From an uncultured Eubacteriales bacterium (GTDB lineage: Bacteria; Bacillota; Clostridia; Oscillospirales; Acutalibacteraceae), in NCBI GenBank assembly GCA_934647945.1, contig CAKUFK010000002.1, positions 186,001-250,000 on the forward strand: a DNA stretch of 64,000 nucleotides. Reading direction: 5' to 3'. This document shows positions 1 through 6,236 of the stretch, piece by piece (positions within the stretch are counted from its first letter, which is position 1; every line of letters starts with the position of its first letter). Position numbers and translations under genes: made by a program. The notes below the pieces were generated by a model. It saw only the letters and a list, made by a program, of their open reading frames with translations, was not told where the DNA came from and did no database searches.

Positions 1-167
1 CTCCTTCTGTTGCCGAGATGCCCTCCTCTATTGGTACTGCTTTAACCTATATGGTTACGCAGATAGGCGAGGTATTGACTATTGTTACCGCTAATCCTGT
101 GCTTTGCCTTGGTCTTGCCATGTGGTGCGCTGGCGGTGCGATTGGTCTGTTTAAACGGCTTGTGTAA
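1..167 (+). CDS. Major coat-like protein 2 (5' truncated by window)
   Basis: This is the 3' part of the 59-residue coat-like gene seen complete at 5995-6174. It ends in the hydrophobic segment VLCLGLAMWCAGGAIGLF followed by basic KRLV, typical of an inner-membrane-anchored filamentous coat subunit. Confidence 0.7.
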   Translation, partial: PSVAEMPSSIGTALTYMVTQIGEVLTIVTANPVLCLGLAMWCAGGAIGLFKRLV

Positions 168-171
168 CGGT

Positions 172-207
172 TGCCCGGGATGGTTTTGCCGTCTCGGGCA
201 TCTTTTT
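172..207 (+). terminator. Intrinsic terminator after the coat genes (copy 1)
   Basis: An imperfect inverted repeat TGCCCGGGA / TCTCGGGCA is followed by a T-tract. It lies between coat gene 2 and zot, the place where filamentous phages such as M13 put a terminator to keep coat expression high and morphogenesis expression low. Confidence 0.75.
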
Positions 208-229
208 ACCTTTTTTTCGGAGGGATATT

Positions 230-820
230 ATGATAACTGGTTATTTTGGTTTGCCTGGTTGTGGCAAAAGTACGTTTTTAGCAAAGATGGCCCAGCAGTA
301 TATCCGTCGTGGGTATCGTGTTTTTGTGTTGGATACGGCTCCGGTTGACGGCTGTGAGCTTATAAATTGGTCGGATATCGGAAAGTATGATATGTCTTGT
401 TCTGTTATCCTTTTGGATGAGATTTCTTTATTTGCGGATAATCGGGATTATAAATTGTTTGCTCATGACCTTAAGCAGTTTTTTATATTGCATCGTCATT
501 ATCATTGTGACATTATTTGGTTCACGCAGCAATATGACGGGGTAGACCGTAAAATTCGGGAGTTGACTACTTGCCTTTATTATGTCCGTGCTGCTGGTAA
601 GCTGTCCTATGCTGTCCGGATTGACCGTTTTATCCATGTCGAGCGAGAGCAAAAGCAAATACAGGTAGGTTATAAAATGACGGGTTTTTTCCGCGCCCTT
701 TTTGCTTGGCTGAATCATTCGGTAAAGGTTTGTTATCGGCCTTTGTATTATAAATATTTTGATTCTTTTGATGCCCCGGAGCTTGAGAAAAAGGACTTTG
801 TAAAATTTGAGGTGGTGTAA
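230..820 (+). CDS. Zot/pI-like morphogenesis ATPase (copy 1)
   Basis: This 196-residue protein is identical to the copy at 6237-6827, described there. It has Walker A GLPGCGKST (residues 7-15) and Walker B VILLDE (59-64). The start is supported by CGGAGGG seven bases upstream. Confidence 0.85.
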   Translation: MITGYFGLPGCGKSTFLAKMAQQYIRRGYRVFVLDTAPVDGCELINWSDIGKYDMSCSVILLDEISLFADNRDYKLFAHDLKQFFILHRHYHCDIIWFTQQYDGVDRKIRELTTCLYYVRAAGKLSYAVRIDRFIHVEREQKQIQVGYKMTGFFRALFAWLNHSVKVCYRPLYYKYFDSFDAPELEKKDFVKFEVV

Positions 821-822
821 TC

Positions 823-1155
823 ATGACAAATTTTCAGGTTGTTTTAGCTGTTGTTGTTAGTTCGATTATTTATATTTTGTTCCTTTTTTTTGCTGGCTAT
901 TTTTTTAAGGCATGGGGTAAGGTTATTGTTTATATTCCCGGTCTTGATGGTTTTTGTCCTCGTTTTGTTAAGAGTTTGGATGGCTCGGAAGTTTTGTTTA
1001 CTTTGGTTTTTGATAGAGCGTTTGAATTTGGTTCTGTTCGCAAAGCTCGAAAGGTTGTCCGGAAATTGGAAGATTGTGGCATTAAGAATGCTGTAATTTT
1101 GGAGTTGTTTAGTGTACATAAGACGGGCTGGCGAAAAAGTCTGCCTTGGTGTTAG
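823..1155 (+). CDS. Small membrane protein downstream of Zot (copy 1)
   Basis: This 110-residue protein is identical to 6830-7162. It has one strong N-terminal transmembrane helix (about residues 5-30) and a basic soluble C-terminal part. It starts two bases after the zot stop. Confidence 0.7.
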   Translation: MTNFQVVLAVVVSSIIYILFLFFAGYFFKAWGKVIVYIPGLDGFCPRFVKSLDGSEVLFTLVFDRAFEFGSVRKARKVVRKLEDCGIKNAVILELFSVHKTGWRKSLPWC

Positions 1156-1365
1156 GTGACGGCGCGCCCAACCTGACAGGCCCCCGGCCTTGCCGGTAAT
1201 CGCAAGGGCAGGTTGCCGGGCGGGGCCCCGCCGCGAAGCGGTGGGTAAGCCCGGCCTACTGGTGGGGGCCCCGCGAAGCGGGGGTGCCAGAGCCTGCCCT
1301 AGGCCCTGCGGGTTCCTAGGGAGGGGCGAGGGGCCGAAGGCCCCCGCCCCTAGTATTACCCTAGG

Positions 1366-1471
1366 AACCTCTGTGTCATGTGTCAAGCGTCTTCTGAACC
1401 CTTGCAAATGCTAGGTTTTTTCATCTTATTTTTTGACACACGAAAAATTAACCTCTGTGTCATGTGTCAAG
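1366..1471 (+). repeat. 22-bp direct repeats (iteron-like) before rep, copy 1
   Basis: A 22-bp word containing TGTGTCATGTGTCAAG occurs at 1366-1387 and 1450-1471, 84 bp apart. An inverted TTGACACA lies between them at 1433-1440. The first copy abuts the nonanucleotide; the second overlaps where the rep -35 would be. Iterons beside the nicking stem-loop are the Rep-recognition layout of CRESS replicons, so these probably bind Rep and allow autoregulation. The repeats are seen; their role is inferred. Confidence 0.7.
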
Positions 1472-1489
1472 ATTTCGTTTTTTTTTTTC

Positions 1490-1495
1490 TATAAT
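1490..1495 (+). promoter_or_regulatory. rep promoter -10 (TATAAT), copy 1
   Basis: A perfect TATAAT sits after a long T-run and 18 bases before the GTG start of rep. The position 17 bases upstream has no good -35 and falls in the second 22-bp repeat. The same arrangement recurs at 7497-7502. Confidence 0.55.
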
Positions 1496-1512
1496 GAAAG
1501 GACTGTTTATTT

Positions 1513-2520
1513 GTGCAAGATACACGTTCTCGTAAGTGGCAGTTGACTATAAACAATCCTATTGAGAAAGGCTTTACTCATGATAAGATAAAAGAGATAT
1601 TATCGGAATTTTCGAGTTTGGTTTATTGGTGTATGTCGGATGAAGTTGGAGAAAGTGGTACTTTTCACACTCATGTTTATTTTTATCTTGATTCGGCTTC
1701 TCGTTTTTCTACTGTTAAGAATCGGTTTGCGGAGGCTCACATAGAAATGGCGAATGGTACTAGCTTAGAAAATCGTGATTATGTGTTTAAGCAAGGTAAA
1801 TGGTTGGATGATAAGAAAAAAGAAACCAATATAGAAGATAGTCACGAAGAATATGGAGAATGTCCCTTAGAGCGTCCAGGCAAAAGAAGCGATTTAACAA
1901 ACCTCTATGAAATGATAAGGGAAGGAAAGAGCAATTTTGAAATCATCGAAGAAAACCCGAAGTATATGTTGCATCTTGACAGGATTGAAAAAACAAGGCA
2001 AACTATACTTGAAAGTGAATTTAAAAATACCTTTAGGAAAATGCGTGTTGAATATGTGTGTGGTGTAACAGGTGCAGGAAAAACCCGTGGTGTTATGGAA
2101 AAATATGGGTATGATAAAGTTTTTCGGATAACAGATTATTTGCATCCTTGGGATGGTTATAAAGGACAAGATGTGGTCGTTTTTGAAGAATTTAAATCTA
2201 GTCTGCGTATACAGGATATGCTGAATTATTTAGACGGGTATCCGTTAGAATTGCCGTCTCGTTATGCAAATAAAGTAGCTTGTTATACAAAGGTATTTAT
2301 TATAAGTAACGTGTTGTTGGAGGATCAATACCGTTTTGTGCAACAGGAGGATCTGGGGGTATGGGAAGCGTTTTTGCGTCGTGTGCATTGTGTGAGGTTG
2401 TATAGCCGGTCTGGTGTTGATGTGTATACTGTCCCGGAATATATGCACGGCCCGGTTGATGTGAGCGGCGTTATTCCGGAACCCGAGGTATTTCAATGCA
2501 AGTTTGAAGAGGTTGTTTGA
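1513..2520 (+). CDS. CRESS-like replication initiator (HUH + SF3 helicase), copy 1
   Basis: This 335-residue protein is identical to 7520-8527, described there. GTG start; GAAAGGA lies 10 bases upstream. Confidence 0.9.
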   Translation: MQDTRSRKWQLTINNPIEKGFTHDKIKEILSEFSSLVYWCMSDEVGESGTFHTHVYFYLDSASRFSTVKNRFAEAHIEMANGTSLENRDYVFKQGKWLDDKKKETNIEDSHEEYGECPLERPGKRSDLTNLYEMIREGKSNFEIIEENPKYMLHLDRIEKTRQTILESEFKNTFRKMRVEYVCGVTGAGKTRGVMEKYGYDKVFRITDYLHPWDGYKGQDVVVFEEFKSSLRIQDMLNYLDGYPLELPSRYANKVACYTKVFIISNVLLEDQYRFVQQEDLGVWEAFLRRVHCVRLYSRSGVDVYTVPEYMHGPVDVSGVIPEPEVFQCKFEEVV

Positions 2521-2759
2521 TGAAGGAATGGGAAACGACACGTATATATATTTATGAGTATATGTACAATCGTGAGCAAATGTATTATAATGACCTTATC
2601 CAATTGGAGCGGAATAATGCATTTTGTAAGGCGGATGCCCTTGACCATTTAGAGGCTATTATGGCATTGACCCGCTTGGCGACTGCACGTAACATATTTG
2701 AGGATATAGGCCGAATTTTGAGACGTTGGAAACCAAAAGAGGAGTATCCGAAAGAGTAA
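2520..2759 (+). CDS. Small charged protein after rep (copy 1)
   Basis: This 79-residue protein is identical to 8527-8766. Its ATG overlaps the rep stop by one base (TGATG). It is rich in Tyr, Glu and Arg, has no transmembrane segment and no recognised family. Confidence 0.6.
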   Translation: MKEWETTRIYIYEYMYNREQMYYNDLIQLERNNAFCKADALDHLEAIMALTRLATARNIFEDIGRILRRWKPKEEYPKE

Positions 2760-2766
2760 ACTATCT

Positions 2767-2794
2767 ACTATACAAAATGAATCCTCGAAAGTAT
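2767..2794. other. Phage attachment site between tandem units (attP-like)
   Basis: The left arm ACTATACAAAA (2767-2777) and spacer TGAATC (2778-2783) are identical to the right-end site at 8774. The right arm here is CTCGAAAGTAT, which does not match the palindrome. One well-matched and one degenerate arm is common in the attP of Xer-exploiting phages. In a tandem array this internal junction should equal the circular phage attP. Confidence 0.7.
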
Positions 2795-2799
2795 ATATG

Positions 2800-2833
2800 A
2801 AAAAGCCCTCACCATATAGGTGGGGGCCTTTTT
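2800..2833. terminator. Bidirectional terminator at the start of the unit
   Basis: An inverted repeat AAAAAGCCCTCACC / GGTGGGGGCCTTTTT is flanked by A's and T's. It can end rep-operon transcription from the left and the repressor gene from the right. Because it lies just right of the crossover, it is absent at the 8790 host junction. Confidence 0.8.
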
Positions 2834-2902
2834 GTGGTTTGTGTTCACAGGGACTTTTTACCATAAATATTTTAGACTTTCGGACGAATAATAAGTGGTT
2901 AG

Positions 2903-3124
2903 TCAGTTAGGCTTGTCGTTTGTAATGCCTAGTAGCCAGTCTATAGATACGCCGTAAAAATCTGCTAGTATACCGAGTTTTTCGAGGTCGGGTTGGAGTT
3001 TTGCTGTTTCGTATTTTGCTATTGTAGATAGTGGGATTCCCGTTTCTTTTGCTACTTCTCGTTGTGTAAATCCGGTTTTTGCTCTAGCGTTTTTTATTCG
3101 GCTTGGGAAGATTTCGGCATACAT
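2903..3124 (-). CDS. XRE/Cro-CI-type phage repressor
   Basis: This 73-residue protein is little more than one helix-turn-helix domain. It contains FTQREVAKETGIPLSTIAKYE (about residues 19-39), typical of the HTH_3 family, followed by the conserved GISIDWLLG-like end (here YGVSIDWLLG). AGAGGTGAT precedes the ATG. It is transcribed away from the structural operon, and the 3125-3250 intergenic region carries mirrored promoters and dyads. It probably holds the phage operon down and regulates itself. Confidence 0.85.
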   Translation of the reverse strand: MYAEIFPSRIKNARAKTGFTQREVAKETGIPLSTIAKYETAKLQPDLEKLGILADFYGVSIDWLLGITNDKPN

Positions 3125-3140
3125 AATTTATATCACCTCT

Positions 3141-3236
3141 TTGCTTCAATAATAGCATATTAAACAAATATTTTGTTTCAATTTTGGAAACATTTACGCT
3201 TCAAAAATTGGAGCGTATATGCTATAATTGAAGCAA
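3141..3236. promoter_or_regulatory. Mirror-image divergent promoters with operator dyads
   Basis: The rightward promoter has TTCAAA (3200-3205), a 17-base spacer and extended -10 TGCTATAAT (3220-3228). The leftward one has an extended -10 TGCTATTAT (complement of 3149-3157). The 20 bases around the two -10s (3141-3160 inverted, and 3217-3236) match at 19 of 20 positions. Between them lie dyads TTTCAATTTTGGAAA (3176-3190) and CTTCAAAAATTGGAG (3199-3213), likely repressor operators; the second covers the rightward -35. Confidence 0.75.
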
Positions 3237-3443
3237 GTTAAAAGGTGATTAGGCTGCGAAGGCAAGCCTTATCATAAACCCTTATCTCTCCGTTTCCCCT
3301 AGCTTGATGCGTGATATCAGGCTGGGGGCGGGGAGGGGGACCCGCCGAGTAATGCTAGAGCGTTGATAACGTCTCCTGTATTGGCAATTGCAGATAGTTA
3401 AATAGGGTATAACCCTAAATATAAAAAGAGAGAGGTAAGAAAG
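3237..3443 (+). other. Structured 5' leader of the structural operon
   Basis: About 200 bases with no supportable gene. It contains a small hairpin (AGCTTGAT / ATCAGGCT, 3301-3323) and a G-rich stretch with GGCGGG / CCCGCC pairing (3327-3346) inside otherwise AT-rich DNA. It could be a second ssDNA signal (packaging or complementary-strand start) or a regulatory leader; this is inference. Confidence 0.35.
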
Positions 3444-3680
3444 ATGAAAGTGACAGTGATTGGGAAGTTCCGGAAGCAGGGTGTTTCGCGCAAAACTGGC
3501 GAAGTGTATGACATTTGCAATGCATATGTTACCCATCCTCTTCGGGGTGCGGAAGGTCTGATTTCTGAAAAGGTTTTTTTAAACCCGGAACAATTTGATT
3601 TTGATGGTATACAGATTGGTAAGGCGTATAACTTGGATTATGATTCTAACGGTTTTTTGATGGATTTCTCTTTGATCTGA
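3444..3680 (+). CDS. Candidate gV-like ssDNA-binding protein
   Basis: This 78-residue protein has no membrane segment. It begins MKVTVIGKFRKQGVSRKTGEVY and ends GKAYNLDYDSNGFLMDFSLI, a beta-rich pattern with aromatic residues. Size, position as the first gene of the operon, and the basic-Gly/SRKTG-Tyr pattern recall the OB-fold pV of filamentous phages, which coats single-stranded genomes before export. GAGAGAGG precedes the ATG. The match is by pattern only; a structure prediction showing an OB fold would be needed. Confidence 0.5.
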   Translation: MKVTVIGKFRKQGVSRKTGEVYDICNAYVTHPLRGAEGLISEKVFLNPEQFDFDGIQIGKAYNLDYDSNGFLMDFSLI

Positions 3681-3700
3681 TTTGAGAGGGGGGCGCAACA

Positions 3701-4600
3701 TTGACAAAAAAGGTGATTGCAATAGCGGTTGCTGTATTGTTGGTCGTTGCGCTCCCCGTTTTTGCATCAGCGTCGGCTATCGTTACGGATGTGTTGTTGT
3801 CACATACGGACATGTATGCAGAAATGTTTGATGGAAATGGAAATGGTCGTCCTACTGCAATAACTAACGGTGACAATTATCGGATATGGGACTCTCCGGG
3901 ATTGTCTACTACGTCCGCAAAATTTGTGATGTTTAATCGTGATGGTAGTCCTCTTTTTACATTGCCATCTGTGACGGATTTTGTGATTGCTTTTAACATT
4001 GATTCCCAGCGTGTCAACGGTGGTCATATATCCCCGGTCAGCACAAATTATGAGATTATATTAAATGGCACGTCCGGTATAAAGACGTTAACTGGTCAAG
4101 CAACGCCTAATGATGTGATTTTGGGGACAGATAAGGCGTATTATGCTTTTAGCTTTACTCCAGATGTATTTCCGGATTTGTTGACAGCGGATTCGGTTCA
4201 AAAGATTACTTTTAATTTTGATTTTGGGAAAACGGCACAAGGAACCGCTATTACTGTTTATGATATATTGTCGCAACGTGCGTATGATGCACTTATAGAT
4301 GGTGATGGCACTCCTTTGGCCCCTGATAAAAATAAGGACTTGGATAATACCGGTGAACAGATGGGCAATCTTGAAAATGATGCTCTAGGTGGCAAGTCGG
4401 ATGAAGAGATTGCAAATGATGTAAATAGTGCGTTGTCGTTTGATGTGGGTGCTTTGGATTCTAACGCGCAAGCTGGTGTTTCTGGTTTTTTTGATGGCCT
4501 TTTGGTTGTTTTTGGGGCGGATTATCAGGCTTTGATGATGCTGGCTTTGTCTCTCGGATTAGCGGCTTTTATAATAGGCCGTCGATATAAAGCAGGGTAG
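3701..4600 (+). CDS. Signal-peptide, C-anchored virion protein (pIII-like candidate)
   Basis: This 299-residue protein starts at TTG after GAGAGGGGGG. Residues 1-26 form a signal peptide (KK, then a Val/Leu/Ala core ending ASASA). A long, soluble, Asp/Asn/Gly/Thr-rich extracellular part follows. The last 25 residues hold a transmembrane helix and an RRYK stop-transfer. Size and topology match the adsorption protein pIII, which sits at one virion tip and is anchored by a C-terminal helix during assembly. No sequence family was recognised. Position before the small membrane proteins fits a structural operon. Confidence 0.55.
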   Translation: MTKKVIAIAVAVLLVVALPVFASASAIVTDVLLSHTDMYAEMFDGNGNGRPTAITNGDNYRIWDSPGLSTTSAKFVMFNRDGSPLFTLPSVTDFVIAFNIDSQRVNGGHISPVSTNYEIILNGTSGIKTLTGQATPNDVILGTDKAYYAFSFTPDVFPDLLTADSVQKITFNFDFGKTAQGTAITVYDILSQRAYDALIDGDGTPLAPDKNKDLDNTGEQMGNLENDALGGKSDEEIANDVNSALSFDVGALDSNAQAGVSGFFDGLLVVFGADYQALMMLALSLGLAAFIIGRRYKAG

Positions 4601-4614
4601 GGGAGGCTTGTAAA

Positions 4615-4881
4615 ATGTATTTTATGATGTCTCCCATTCCTGCGGCTGGTTTGTTTGATTTTCTTAAACAACTGGCGGATTTCATCGGGTCTTTAATCGA
4701 TTTCGTCATCCAGATGGTGCAAGGCTTGATTCGTCTTTTGACGTTGATTCCTACTTGTGTAACTCTTCTCACGGATTCGATAGGTGTTCTCCCGTCTATC
4801 CTTGTGGCCTTTGCCTCGGTCACTATTACGGTTTCGGTTATCTTTATTATCTTAGGCCGTGACCATGGGGGGGAAAGTTGA
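4615..4881 (+). CDS. Small hydrophobic phage protein (minor coat candidate)
   Basis: An 88-residue protein with an amphipathic N-terminal part (FDFLKQLADFIGSLIDF) and two hydrophobic segments (about residues 28-50 and 58-80), ending GRDHGGES. It probably corresponds to a pVI/pVII-type minor virion protein or a membrane assembly factor. It overlaps the next start by one base (TGATG). Confidence 0.5.
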   Translation: MYFMMSPIPAAGLFDFLKQLADFIGSLIDFVIQMVQGLIRLLTLIPTCVTLLTDSIGVLPSILVAFASVTITVSVIFIILGRDHGGES

Positions 4882-5102
4882 TGTTGGAAAATTTCTGGTA
4901 TTTAATGAATACGGTTCGTACTGAAATTTTGGAAAAGTTTATTATACCTGGTATTGGTATTAGCTACTGGAAGTTTTTGATTTATTTGGCGGTTGCGGGT
5001 GTTGTTATAACGGTTTTAATCAATGGAGTAAAGGTGACGTCTGGTAATGCGGCTAAGGCTAGTCGGGATAAAAGTCAAGCGAAAAAGGAGGAAGGGGATT
5101 AG
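4881..5102 (+). CDS. Single-span membrane protein with basic tail
   Basis: This 73-residue protein has a helix at about residues 27-47 (WKFLIYLAVAGVVITVLI) and a charged C-terminal tail (KASRDKSQAKKEEGD). The topology, hydrophobic middle and basic C-terminus that could contact DNA, is coat-like, but no family was recognised. ATG 4881 is preferred over the TTG at 4878 because it forms a TGATG coupling with the gene before. Confidence 0.5.
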   Translation: MLENFWYLMNTVRTEILEKFIIPGIGISYWKFLIYLAVAGVVITVLINGVKVTSGNAAKASRDKSQAKKEEGD

Positions 5103-5311
5103 TGTGGGATGAATATGGACGGCAAATATATAACTGGTTGTCGAATACGTTAGGGCCTTGGCTTACGTCTCATGATTCGGATATATCGGCAATATTGTCC
5201 ACGACAACGGATATATTGACGGTGGTTCGGAATTTGCTGTATGTGTCGGTATTTGCTTTTTTGTTTTGGGTGGTTAAAACGTGGTTGCAACCTCATCTTT
5301 TAAAGGTGTGA
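5102..5311 (+). CDS. Single-span small phage membrane protein
   Basis: This 69-residue protein starts at GTG, sharing the G of the previous TAG stop, behind a very strong AGGAGGAAGGGG. The N-terminal half is polar; one transmembrane helix lies near residues 42-60 (LLYVSVFAFLFWVVKTW). Unknown role, probably virion assembly or minor coat. Confidence 0.5.
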   Translation: MWDEYGRQIYNWLSNTLGPWLTSHDSDISAILSTTTDILTVVRNLLYVSVFAFLFWVVKTWLQPHLLKV

Positions 5312-5316
5312 TGTAG

Positions 5317-5457
5317 ATGCTAGAACGGTTGTTTTCTCTTTTTTTCTCGGTACTCAATGGTATAGCGTTGACGGACTTTTTTATCGGCGTTATGGCGGCT
5401 GGGTTTTTGTTTGGAATGGCTACTTTAATTCGATATATCTTTGTTGGAGGTCGATAA
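5317..5457 (+). CDS. Very small phage membrane protein, 46 aa
   Basis: ATG at 5317 opens 46 codons to TAA at 5455. The product begins MLERLFSLFFSVLNG and carries one hydrophobic segment (FFIGVMAAGFLFGMATLI) followed by RYIFVGGR. The tight fit between neighbours supports it. Its size is that of the tip proteins pVII/pIX of known filamentous phages; the role is inferred. Confidence 0.45.
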   Translation: MLERLFSLFFSVLNGIALTDFFIGVMAAGFLFGMATLIRYIFVGGR

Positions 5458-5459
5458 GG

Positions 5460-5681
5460 GTGAATTGGTTGTATGTAATTATATTGATTGCTGGTATTGG
5501 CTTTATTTTGTATCAGATTTTTCTTAATTCTGGTGGTAACGCGAAATTCAAATCGGATTTGCCGGAAGGTATTAAGGTCAAGTCGAAGCGGAAAAGGGTG
5601 GTGATGGTCGCTTGTTCATTGATTTTGTGCGTGATTTCATTGGTACTGTTGATAGCTCTTTTGATTTCATTGTTGTCATAA
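5460..5681 (+). CDS. Two-span small phage membrane protein
   Basis: This 73-residue protein starts at GTG with GGAGG about 10 bases upstream, overlapping the end of the previous gene. Hydrophobic helices lie at both ends (about 3-21 and 47-71), separated by a basic loop (KVKSKRKR). No family recognised; consistent with a phage membrane assembly or minor coat protein. Confidence 0.45.
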   Translation: MNWLYVIILIAGIGFILYQIFLNSGGNAKFKSDLPEGIKVKSKRKRVVMVACSLILCVISLVLLIALLISLLS

Positions 5682-5776
5682 CGGCGGCAGTTTTATTTCT
5701 TGTGGTTTGTAGCCTTATTCTGTCCTTTTTTCTCGCTGCTTTGTCTTGTTTAACTACTCGTTTTTTTAAGTCGTAG
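5612..5776 (+). CDS. Possible overlapping 54-aa membrane protein
   Basis: This TTG-started frame overlaps the previous gene by 70 bases and runs to TAG at 5774. It encodes FVRDFIGTVDSSFDF then a long hydrophobic helix and TTRFFKS. It fills what would otherwise be a gap of about 150 bases before the coat genes. The start has a weak ribosome site, so the call is tentative. Confidence 0.3.
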   Translation: MFIDFVRDFIGTVDSSFDFIVVITAAVLFLVVCSLILSFFLAALSCLTTRFFKS

Positions 5777-5833
5777 AGGGGAGCGCTACCCTTTACATAG
5801 ATAATTTTATTTTGAAAGGATGATGTTTTTAGA

Positions 5834-5983
5834 ATGCCTGAATCTCTTACTACGGCGCTGGAATTTATGGTGAATCAGACGGTATCTATGATCGGGATTG
5901 TTACCGCTAGTCCTGTGCTTTGTCTTGGCCTTGCTATGTGGTGCGCTGGCGGTGCTATCGGCCTGTTTAAACGGCTTGTGTAA
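5834..5983 (+). CDS. Major coat-like protein 1, 49 aa
   Basis: ATG at 5834 opens 49 codons. The N-terminal half (MPESLTTALEFMVNQTVSMIG) is amphipathic; the C-terminal half is the segment VLCLGLAMWCAGGAIGLF followed by KRLV. This is the layout of a pVIII-like coat: outer amphipathic part, membrane span, and basic end facing the DNA. No cleavable signal peptide is evident. AAAGGA lies 14 bases upstream. The last 22 residues match coat 2. Confidence 0.6.
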   Translation: MPESLTTALEFMVNQTVSMIGIVTASPVLCLGLAMWCAGGAIGLFKRLV

Positions 5984-5994
5984 GGAGGATATGT

Positions 5995-6174
5995 ATGGAA
6001 TCAAGTACTCCTTCTGTTGCCGAGATGCCCTCCTCTATTGGTACTGCTTTAACCTATATGGTTACGCAGATAGGCGAGGTATTGACTATTGTTACCGCTA
6101 ATCCTGTGCTTTGCCTTGGTCTTGCCATGTGGTGCGCTGGCGGTGCGATTGGTCTGTTTAAACGGCTTGTGTAA
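5995..6174 (+). CDS. Major coat-like protein 2, 59 aa
   Basis: This paralogue of coat 1 starts 11 bases after its stop, behind AAGGAGG. The N-terminal half is different and longer (MESSTPSVAEMPSSIGTAL...), while the last 22 residues are identical to coat 1. The strong ribosome site and terminator right after it suggest high expression. Two paralogous coats could make a mixed filament or be alternative subunits. Confidence 0.65.
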   Translation: MESSTPSVAEMPSSIGTALTYMVTQIGEVLTIVTANPVLCLGLAMWCAGGAIGLFKRLV

Positions 6175-6178
6175 CGGT

Positions 6179-6214
6179 TGCCCGGGATGGTTTTGCCGTC
6201 TCGGGCATCTTTTT
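6179..6214 (+). terminator. Intrinsic terminator after the coat genes (copy 2)
   Basis: An imperfect TGCCCGGGA / TCTCGGGCA stem (6179-6187 / 6199-6207) is followed by TCTTTTT. It separates strongly expressed coat genes from zot. Confidence 0.75.
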
Positions 6215-6236
6215 ACCTTTTTTTCGGAGGGATATT

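Larger units (their letters stand above)
1156..1512 (+). other. Phage origin region (copy 1)
   Basis: This noncoding stretch is GC-rich inside an AT-rich element. In order it holds a stem with CAACCTG/CAGGTTG arms (1169-1215), two GAA-triloop hairpins (1227-1245 and 1269-1283), and the 11-bp inverted repeat GGTTCCTAGGG/CCCTAGGAACC (1311-1321/1359-1369). That repeat encloses a third GAA-loop hairpin and the nonanucleotide TAGTATTAC (1351-1359). Two 22-bp direct repeats (1366-1387 and 1450-1471) and the rep promoter follow. It is read as double-strand and complementary-strand origins, possibly with the packaging signal. Confidence 0.75.
1..2783 (+). mobile_element. Partial upstream copy of the filamentous prophage
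   Basis: This stretch is identical to 6008-8790 as far as can be read, so it is the distal part of an earlier unit of a tandem array with a 6,007-bp period. It starts inside the second major-coat gene and runs through zot, the membrane ORF, the origin, rep, the small ORF and the reconstituted attachment site. It is truncated only by the window edge; the left host junction is not visible. Perfect identity suggests recent tandem integration or rolling-circle amplification. Confidence 0.93.

Noticed and set aside
844..1407. 187-residue minus-strand ORF across the origin (and its copy at 6851-7414)
   Set aside because: It is antisense to the membrane protein and the hairpin region, with low-complexity Pro/Arg/Asn composition and no ribosome site.
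3245..3274. Nine- to ten-codon GTG-started peptide in the phage leader
   Set aside because: It has no independent support and lies in a structured leader.
5898..6101. 67-residue ORF overlapping both coat genes
   Set aside because: It is an out-of-frame reading; the coat frames have better ribosome sites and paralogous sequence.
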